Shown here: positions 61,142-64,000 of the stretch, one piece after another
Layout of the letters: each line of letters opens with the position of its first letter
Numbering within the stretch: the stretch's first letter is position 1
Assembly (NCBI GenBank): GCA_963715055.1
Contig: CAVQRB010000001.1
Location: forward strand, 124,001-188,000
Source: CAVQRB01 sp963715055
GTDB taxonomy: Bacteria > Pseudomonadota > Alphaproteobacteria > Rhodobacterales > Rhodobacteraceae
Length of the DNA: 64,000 nt
Direction of reading: 5' to 3'
Made by a program: the position numbers and the translations under genes
Notes under the pieces: model-generated
Seen by the model: only the letters and a program-made list of their open reading frames with translations
What the model was told of the DNA's origin: nothing
The model's database searches: none

Positions 61142-62941
61142 ATGAAAACCCTGGGAACGATCACGATCGTGGCGGGCCTCGCGCTTGGCGGAGCGGTCAC
61201 AGCACAGGATGCCAACCCGCTGCGCAACGCCTATTTCGGCGAGACCCACATGCACACGGCGCTCTCGCTGGATGCCTATATCGGCGGCGCGCGCCTGATG
61301 CCGTCCGACAGCTACCGTTTTGCCAAGGGCGAACCGGTGCTGGTCAACGGGCGCCACAAGCAATTGGACCGGCCGCTGGATTTTGCGGCAGTGACTGATC
61401 ACGTTGAATTCCTTGGCGAGATGTATTCGACAATATTCCCGGATGCGCCGGGCCACCGGCAGGAGACGCTGGCAGAGTTGCGCAACCTGCAAAGTCTCAA
61501 GGACAAGCAGGAGTGGTTCTTCAAATACGTGGTGTCCAACAACCGCGGTGACAACCCAAGCCATCCGCCGTTCTACATGGGTGAGGAGACCACGAAATCC
61601 GGATGGCAGATCGTCGTCGATGCTGCCGAAGAACATAACGAACCGGGTGTTTTCACGGCCCTGATCGGAATGGAGTGGTCGGCGGTGCCAAATGGCGGCA
61701 ACATGCACCGCAACATCCTCTTTCGCGACGACGTGGTGCCCGAGTTGCCCCTGTCGAGCTATGATACCAACAAGGTCGAGGAGCTTTGGACCTGGATGCA
61801 GCAGATCACCGACAATGGATCGACGGTGCTTGCCATCCCGCATAATTCCAACGCCTCCAAGGGATTGATGTTTCCCGATGTGGACAGCTACGGCGACCCG
61901 CTTGATCTCGACTACGCCCAGACCCGGGCCAAGTGGGAGCCGCTGATCGAGATGATGCAGATCAAGGGCAATTCTGAAGTGCACCGCTCTTTCTGGGCGG
62001 CTGACGAATTCGCCGATTTCGAGAACGCGGACTCCATTCAGAAGAATTCGAACAGATGGTTTTCGAAGCGCGATTTCGTGCGCGAGGGGCTGAAGCTGGG
62101 TCTGGCCTATGAGCGCGAATTGGGTGTGAACCCCTTCCAGCTCGGTTTCATCGGCGGAACGGACAACCACAACGGCCTTACCTCGGATGATGCGGAGGAC
62201 GACTTCATCGGCGGTCACGGACCCGAAGACGGCAGCGTCGATCGCCGGCGCACGGCTGGTGTCGGTGGCTGGATCGACGGCGTGGACCTGTCCATCGGAT
62301 CGATCGGCGGCGTCTGGGCAGAGCAGAACACCCGCGGCGCGATCTGGGACGCAATGAAACGACGCGAAACCTTTGCGACCTCGGGGCCGCGGATCAAAGT
62401 GCGGATGTTTGCCGGTGATGGCCTGGCGACGGACCTCGCCGATCCCACGGCGATGGTGGAGGAAGGCTATGCCAAAGGTGTTCCGATGGGTGCCGTCCTG
62501 CCGGATCAAACCGCTGCGCCAGTCTTCAACGTCTACGCGGAAAAAGACGCGCAAGGGGCCAATCTCGACCGGATCCAGATCATCAAGGGCTGGGTCGATT
62601 CGGCAGGCGAGATGAAAGAAACGATCATTGATGTGGTCTGGAGCGGCGAACGTGCTCCGGATGCGGCAGGCGTGCTTCCGTCGGTAGGTAATACGGTGGA
62701 CGTCACGAAGGCCGTCTATACCAACGACATCGGCACGGCGACCTTGATGGGCAGTTGGACCGATCCGGATTTTGACGCCAGCGTGGGGGCTTTCTATTAT
62801 GCGCGGGTTCTGGAAATTCCGACACCGCGCTGGACAACCTATGACGCGGTGCGCAATGGTCTGCCGCTGTTGCCGGAAGTGGCTGCGACGATTCAGGAAC
62901 GGGCCTGGACGTCGCCGATCTGGTATGCGCCGGCAGGGTAA
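61142..62941 (+). CDS. DUF3604 domain-containing exported protein, copy 3
   Basis: This 599-residue exported protein is the third and intact DUF3604 member. The signal ends near residue 22. PHP-type motifs are present: H36 and H38 in GETHMHT, H87 in AVTDHVEF, a GMEWSAVPNGGNMHRN segment, IPHNSNASKG, and GGTDNHNGL. The C-terminal IPTPRWTTYDAVRNG and SPIWYAPAG match copy 1. It overlaps in operon with the parvulin gene that starts 13 bases later. Activity remains unassigned. Confidence 0.85.
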   Translation: MKTLGTITIVAGLALGGAVTAQDANPLRNAYFGETHMHTALSLDAYIGGARLMPSDSYRFAKGEPVLVNGRHKQLDRPLDFAAVTDHVEFLGEMYSTIFPDAPGHRQETLAELRNLQSLKDKQEWFFKYVVSNNRGDNPSHPPFYMGEETTKSGWQIVVDAAEEHNEPGVFTALIGMEWSAVPNGGNMHRNILFRDDVVPELPLSSYDTNKVEELWTWMQQITDNGSTVLAIPHNSNASKGLMFPDVDSYGDPLDLDYAQTRAKWEPLIEMMQIKGNSEVHRSFWAADEFADFENADSIQKNSNRWFSKRDFVREGLKLGLAYERELGVNPFQLGFIGGTDNHNGLTSDDAEDDFIGGHGPEDGSVDRRRTAGVGGWIDGVDLSIGSIGGVWAEQNTRGAIWDAMKRRETFATSGPRIKVRMFAGDGLATDLADPTAMVEEGYAKGVPMGAVLPDQTAAPVFNVYAEKDAQGANLDRIQIIKGWVDSAGEMKETIIDVVWSGERAPDAAGVLPSVGNTVDVTKAVYTNDIGTATLMGSWTDPDFDASVGAFYYARVLEIPTPRWTTYDAVRNGLPLLPEVAATIQERAWTSPIWYAPAG

Positions 62942-62953
62942 TCGAAGGGTCGC

Positions 62954-63781
62954 ATGATGCGTTTTTGGAGTGAGCCGCTGGTCCAGTTTCTGGCTTTGGG
63001 CGGGGTCTTGTACCTCGCCTACACATTTTTTGCGCCGGAACCGGCCTTGCCGCGCGAGGAGATCGTCATCGACGCGCCGGTTCTGCGCAGTCTGGAACAG
63101 AGTTTCGAAGCGGCCTGGAAGCGACCGCCCAGCGAGGACGAGCGGCAGGGGCTGATCGACGAATTCCTGATCGAGGAGGTCTTCTACCGCGAGGCGCAGA
63201 AACTTGCGCTCGATGAGGACGATGTGGTGATCCGGCGGCGCATGCGGCAGAAGATGGAATTCCTGCTGCAGGACAGCCTGGCGCGCATCGAGCCGGAGGA
63301 AGCGGCGCTGAGCACGTTTTTCGAGGAGAACATCGACAGCTATCGCGCCAGCGCCCGCGTGAGTTTCCGGCAGGTGTTTCTCGGCGAAGGGCAGGGGGCT
63401 GCCGACGAGGCGCAGGCCCTGCTGGCCGTCCTCAATTCCGCGACGCCGCCCGATGCGAGCGAGCTCGGACAGCGCACCATGCTGCCGGTCGGGCAGGACG
63501 CGGCCCCGCTGCGCGAGATCGACAATACCTTCGGCGCGGGTTTCGGCCAGAGCCTTCTCGCGCTGCCCAAGGGCGAATGGGTCGGGCCGGTGCGCTCGGG
63601 CTTCGGTCTGCACCTTGTCGCGGTGAGTGCGGTGCAGGACGCCCCCGCGCCCAGTTTCGAGACAGCGCGGGAGGCGGTGCTGCGCGACTACATGTATGTC
63701 GAGCAGCAGAAGGCGACCGAGGCGCTGGTCGCGCGTCTGAAGCAGAACTATGACATCCGGATCGAAGGGGATCAGCCGTGA
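62954..63781 (+). CDS. membrane-anchored parvulin-type peptidyl-prolyl isomerase
   Basis: This 275-residue protein has an N-terminal membrane anchor (FLALGGVLYLAYTFF) and a C-terminal parvulin/PpiC-type domain (residues about 140-250, with AALSTFFEENIDSYRASARVSFRQVFLG and LPKGEWVGPVRSGFGLHLVAV). It probably acts on periplasmic folding of the exported DUF3604 or barrel proteins; this is inference from operon order. Its stop overlaps the start of the HupE/UreJ gene (GTGA). Confidence 0.85.
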   Translation: MMRFWSEPLVQFLALGGVLYLAYTFFAPEPALPREEIVIDAPVLRSLEQSFEAAWKRPPSEDERQGLIDEFLIEEVFYREAQKLALDEDDVVIRRRMRQKMEFLLQDSLARIEPEEAALSTFFEENIDSYRASARVSFRQVFLGEGQGAADEAQALLAVLNSATPPDASELGQRTMLPVGQDAAPLREIDNTFGAGFGQSLLALPKGEWVGPVRSGFGLHLVAVSAVQDAPAPSFETAREAVLRDYMYVEQQKATEALVARLKQNYDIRIEGDQP

Positions 63782-64000
63782 TCCGCCTCCTGCTGGCGCT
63801 GGTGCTTGCGGTCGCGACGTCGGGGCAGGTGGCTGCGCATGAGGTACGGCCCGGCCTGCTGCAACTGCAGGAAACAGAGCCCGATCAATACGACATGCTC
63901 TGGCGGATTCCGGCGCGGGGTGAGATGTCGTTGTCGCTGGCGCCCGTGCTGCCTGCGAACTGTCAATCCTTTGGTGTGCCCGAGCGCTATCAGGACGGGG
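63778..64000 (+). CDS. HupE/UreJ-family membrane protein (partial, runs off the right end)
   Basis: The GTG at 63778 opens a frame that continues beyond the window. The visible 74 residues comprise a signal-like hydrophobic leader (IRLLLALVLAVATS) and the periplasmic region AHEVRPGLLQLQETEPDQYDMLWRIP, a hallmark N-terminal segment of the HupE/UreJ family. Members are multi-span proteins often linked to nickel or cobalt handling. It overlaps the parvulin stop by one codon step. The rest of the gene is outside the window. Confidence 0.8.
   Translation, partial: MIRLLLALVLAVATSGQVAAHEVRPGLLQLQETEPDQYDMLWRIPARGEMSLSLAPVLPANCQSFGVPERYQDG

Noticed and set aside
61001..63613. 870-codon open frame on - opposite the DUF3604 and parvulin genes
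   Set aside because: The + strand genes have clear motifs and signal peptides; the - frame is a GC-driven shadow with a His/Arg/Asp-rich composition.

Overview
The window looks like chromosomal or chromid DNA from a high-GC alphaproteobacterium, most likely a Rhodobacteraceae (Roseobacter-type) species. The reasons are the GC-rich coding sequence, the aat-accC-accB and NDUFA12-like-mlaD-DUF2155 neighbourhoods, a GapR-type protein, a short-chain-acyl-CoA-type XRE regulator and a De Ley-Doudoroff galactose pathway. I saw no rRNA, tRNA, CRISPR array, intact insertion sequence or phage module.

Layout. (1) 132-7070: xylose import and catabolism (xylF-xylH-xylG-xylB-xylA) followed by glucokinase, all on +. 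(2) 7049-17000 on -: a galactoside operon with a binding-protein-dependent ABC transporter, GH4 alpha-galactosidase, GH42 beta-galactosidase, a sugar dehydrogenase of the SDR family, a lactonase, dgoK and dgoA. An IclR regulator and the transporter's ATPase gene are divergent on +; the ATPase gene carries a one-base frameshift. (3) 19537-22923 on -: phoX and a photolyase-like protein with unusual domain order. (4) 23059-31903: housekeeping genes (clpP, clpX, a RidA protein, an NDUFA12-like protein, mlaD, a DUF2155 protein, aat, accC, accB) and an acyl-CoA synthetase. (5) 33017-39144 on -: a sulfotransferase and a five-gene Liv-type ABC transporter, with a divergent ScfR-like regulator. (6) 40875-45493 on +: response regulator, small membrane protein, symporter-fused histidine kinase, and a FliM/FliN-domain protein. 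(7) 46171-54498 on -: a vitamin B12 uptake and salvage operon (btuB-btuF-btuC-btuD-cbiZ-binding protein-exbB-exbD-exbD-tonB) behind a cobalamin riboswitch. (8) 54974-64000: gapR, a Crp/Fnr regulator, then a divergent cluster of two outer-membrane barrels, three DUF3604 (PHP-like metallohydrolase) genes of which the middle one is broken, a membrane-anchored parvulin and the start of a HupE/UreJ gene.

How the parts work together. Regions 1 and 2 feed pentose and galactoside sugars into central metabolism. Alpha- and beta-galactosides would be imported and hydrolysed. Glucose goes to glucokinase; galactose goes through dehydrogenase, lactonase, an unlinked dehydratase, DgoK and DgoA to pyruvate and glyceraldehyde 3-phosphate. 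Region 7 places the receptor, its energising TonB-ExbBD motor and cobinamide salvage under one B12 switch. Region 8 is the part I least recognise as a described system: an exported DUF3604, barrel, PPIase and HupE set with its own Crp/Fnr regulator and an Fnr-like box.

Large intergenic stretches (19021-19536, 25107-26142, 31904-33016) hold no recognisable intact gene. The last has an 11-nt tandem GTACACCC repeat and a PEP-CTERM-like coding tail. All calls come from reading the sequence; no database search was run.
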